Shown in pieces: positions 61,950 to 64,000 of a stretch of 64,000 nt of DNA. Position 1 is the stretch's first letter. Each line of letters begins with the position of its first letter. The notes beneath the pieces are model-generated. The model did no database searches. It saw nothing but the letters and a program-made list of their open reading frames with translations, and was not told the DNA's origin. Origin of the DNA: Paenibacillus nasutitermitis (GTDB lineage: Bacteria > Bacillota > Bacilli > Paenibacillales > Paenibacillaceae); contig NZ_BMHP01000003.1 in the NCBI RefSeq assembly GCF_014641075.1, positions 744,001 to 808,000 on the forward strand, in the 5' to 3' direction. Made by a program: the position numbers and the translations under genes.

Positions 61950-64000
61950 TTATGCGCCAACCGCTCGGTCGGCCAGCATGCCGAATACGAATTGCGCATG
62001 CCATCGGGATAGAAAATCGTTCGGATGGTTCACGTTGTTGCCCGTCATGTCGCCGAAGCTTTTGGTCTTCAGCAGCTCGGCGTGAACGCCTGTCATATCC
62101 GCGGCTGCGACCCCCGGCATCTCGGAAGCGAGCTCGCGAAGCGCCTCGAAATAATAAGGCTGCTGATCGAGGAAGAAGGTCTCGGGGTTCGGCAGCGTTG
62201 TGCCCGCCAGGATGAATTCGGCCGCAGGATTGACCGACCGGACCGTATTGACGATCGACCGGATATTCGCTTTGAAAGCGGACGGCGTCACCCCGTCCCC
62301 GATACCGGTCCCCGATCCGTCGTTCATGCCGAAGGCGACGATGACGAGATCCGGATGCTCCCCGGAGACAAGCGAAGCGGCATTGTCCTTGCCCTATGCC
62401 GACGTCGTCCCGCCGACGGAAGGATTGACGAATGCGACGTCGGATCCGTAATGGCGTTCCAGCGCATTCGCGAGCATGCGACCCCACGTCGGCAGATAAG
62501 GCGGCACCCCGGAAAACCCGCTGGCGTTGGCGCCGACCGAGATGCTGTCCCCGAAGAGCGCCACCTTAACCGGATCTCCCGCCCGCAGCTTCCCGATCGT
62601 TAGGGGCAAGCTCTCCCGGGCGAATGCCGGCGACGGCCCGTTCCAGGTCCCGGCATGCTTATAGGTGACGACGATCTGCCGATCATGGAAGAACGAGCCT
62701 TCCCGGTAGATGACGGCGCCGCCGCCCTTCTTCGGCATGCTGACGTTCGGCGTGTATTCCGGCAAATACATTTCGTCTTCCGTCATGTATGGGATTCGCG
62801 AGTGTGCGGAGAGCCGAAGCTTGCCGTTCTCGAATGTCCAGTCGGCGCCTTCCGCGTATTCCGTATCCAGTCTGGCGTTCTTCACCGCTACCACCTCGGT
62901 CGGCGCATACATCAACCTCGCTTCCGGAAGCTCGCCATCATGCGAAACCATCAGCGCCGATTCGTTGTACAACGTATCCCCTTGCCAGAATGGCTGCATC
63001 GACAACGCCTCCAAACTCGCGGGATCGTCCCCGGCATCGTGCCCGAACATCAGCTCCTGCACGGTATTCCGGTAATGGAATCGAATCCCTGTCCTGTCTT
63101 CATCACCTAGGTCGTATGAAGCGATCTGCAGCCTGAACCGCTGCGATTCTCCCGTGCCGAGCCCGTTCAATTTCAGCTTGCTTGTTTTGAAGGACAAGTT
63201 CCCGATCGGCTCGACGCTGATTTCCCCGGACAGCTTCTTGGCATCGTAGTTGGTTGCCTCGACGGTTAGGTAAGCGCCGGCCGATACGCCCGCCAGATCC
63301 GACGTTACAGTGATATCGAGATTCGCCAACCCGCCGACCGCTTCATTCTTCCTCGAAAATCCGGCATCGTCGATCAGCAGCGAGCCGTTCCAGCTATCGT
63401 TCGTCGTCTTGCGCGTCCACACCTTGATCCGGTCGATCGCCGCCTTGCCGGACCATCCGCTCAGGTCGAGGGACAGCGCGTTCCAGCCCCGGTCCGGGAC
63501 GATTCTCGCGACGCCTTCAGCGATGCGGTCCCCGCTGTACACTCTCACTTTCGCGTAATAAATTTGCGTACCGACCGGTTCGGTCAGCTTCAACGAGACG
63601 TTCAGGTAGGGCTTCGCCGTTGCGTCGACCGGCGTCGCGAACTTCTTCTCCGCGCCTTTCCACAGGCGTTCCAGTCCCACGAATGTCATGCGCACCAACT
63701 TCACGAAATCGACCTTCAGCGCGCCGGTTCCCTCATACGCATCCGCCGTCGTTCGCGTGATCCCGTCGGCATGGTCGGAGGGCTCCCAACCATCGATGCC
63801 CGTCTCGAAGCGATCGCCGCCTTCGTTCCGCGGCGCGCGTTTGTTGACCGACATGGGCACAAGCTGGGCGGGAACGCGTTGGTCCAGCCCGGCGGCGTCG
63901 AAGCCCGGAATCGCCTTGCTCCAATCCGAAATGCCGATGATCGGTTTCGCGAATTCGGTCGCTTCGAGCGAACGGCTCGTGTCGATGTTCTTGAACACGT
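61950..64000 (-). pseudogene. SGNH/GDSL hydrolase interrupted by an in-frame amber codon (N-terminus outside window)
   Basis: An esterase-like protein, open at the right edge, with about 680 visible codons. Two beta-rich domains come first (about 1-430 of the visible part, including GALKVDFVKLVRM and a CBM-like GWNALSLDLSGWSG). The SGNH catalytic domain follows: block I VALFGDSISVGAN, block II NPSVGGTTSA, block III FGMNDGSG and block V NVNHPNDF with the catalytic His. Between blocks II and III the frame is stopped by TAG at 62396-62394 and continues in the same frame to 61950. SGNH proteins of this group usually have Trp there (TTS-W-G), so a single TGG to TAG change explains it. Unless suppressed or a sequencing error, the truncated product lacks blocks III and V and is inactive. 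It likely removed acyl groups from the rhamnose-containing glycan. Confidence 0.85.

Noticed and set aside
62394..62396. Programmed read-through or pyrrolysine insertion
   Set aside because: No pyrrolysine genes, suppressor tRNA or read-through context are visible, and the expected residue is an ordinary Trp; a simple nonsense mutation is more economical.

Overview
This 64 kb window looks like chromosomal DNA of a Paenibacillaceae bacterium (Paenibacillus, Cohnella or a close relative). The evidence is a des-desK-desR membrane-fluidity operon nearly identical in layout to that of Bacillus, Lpl-type sugar ABC importers, S-layer-homology (SLH) surface proteins, many glycoside hydrolases, AGGAGG-type ribosome binding sites and intrinsic terminators. 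No rRNA, tRNA, phage, complete insertion sequence or CRISPR array was seen. Base composition is uneven. The glycan loci at 33.6-36.2, 41-52.5 and 57.5-64 kb look G+C-rich, while 20.0-20.6, 32.3-33.4 and 37.1-37.9 kb look A+T-rich.

Layout. (1) 1-14.4 kb: a mannoside locus with a large secreted glycosidase-like protein, GH2 beta-mannosidase, GH38 alpha-mannosidase, an Lpl-type ABC importer and a divergent GntR/LacI-type regulator. A 111-bp tandem repeat lies at 3.45-3.72 kb. (2) 14.4-18.3 kb: a metallophosphoesterase and the desR-desK-des operon with a recognisable DesR-type control region. (3) 18.4-25.4 kb: NADH oxidase behind two Rex/FNR-like operators, a frameshifted small secreted protein and a 1428-residue SLH protein. 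(4) 25.7-36.2 kb: two AraC plus phytanoyl-CoA-dioxygenase-family cassettes, a MarR-controlled heterodimeric ABC exporter, a serine hydrolase and an alpha/beta hydrolase. (5) 36.3-40.9 kb: an ABC ATPase fused by deletion to a permease tail, a chloramphenicol acetyltransferase with a complete translational attenuator, a diguanylate cyclase, an AIM24 protein and a duplicated diguanylate cyclase 3' end. (6) 40.97-52.5 kb: a six-gene polysaccharide-utilisation operon preceded by its regulator; both promoter regions carry the same 13-bp element. (7) 52.9-55.0 kb: an SLH protein with six 80-residue repeats. (8) 55.4-64 kb: a rhamnoside locus with two GH78-type enzymes, a TIM-barrel sugar isomerase/epimerase and an SGNH hydrolase interrupted by one in-frame amber codon.

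How the parts fit: most of the window is glycan catabolism. Secreted enzymes release oligosaccharides, MalFG/Lpl-type importers take them up, and intracellular exo-enzymes (GH38, GH2, GH88, GH78) finish the job under dedicated regulators. The rest is membrane fluidity control, redox, efflux and drug resistance. The observations most worth following are the polysaccharide operon with its shared operator, the chloramphenicol attenuator, the ABC gene fusion, the diguanylate cyclase duplication, the amber codon in the SGNH gene and the 111-bp repeat.
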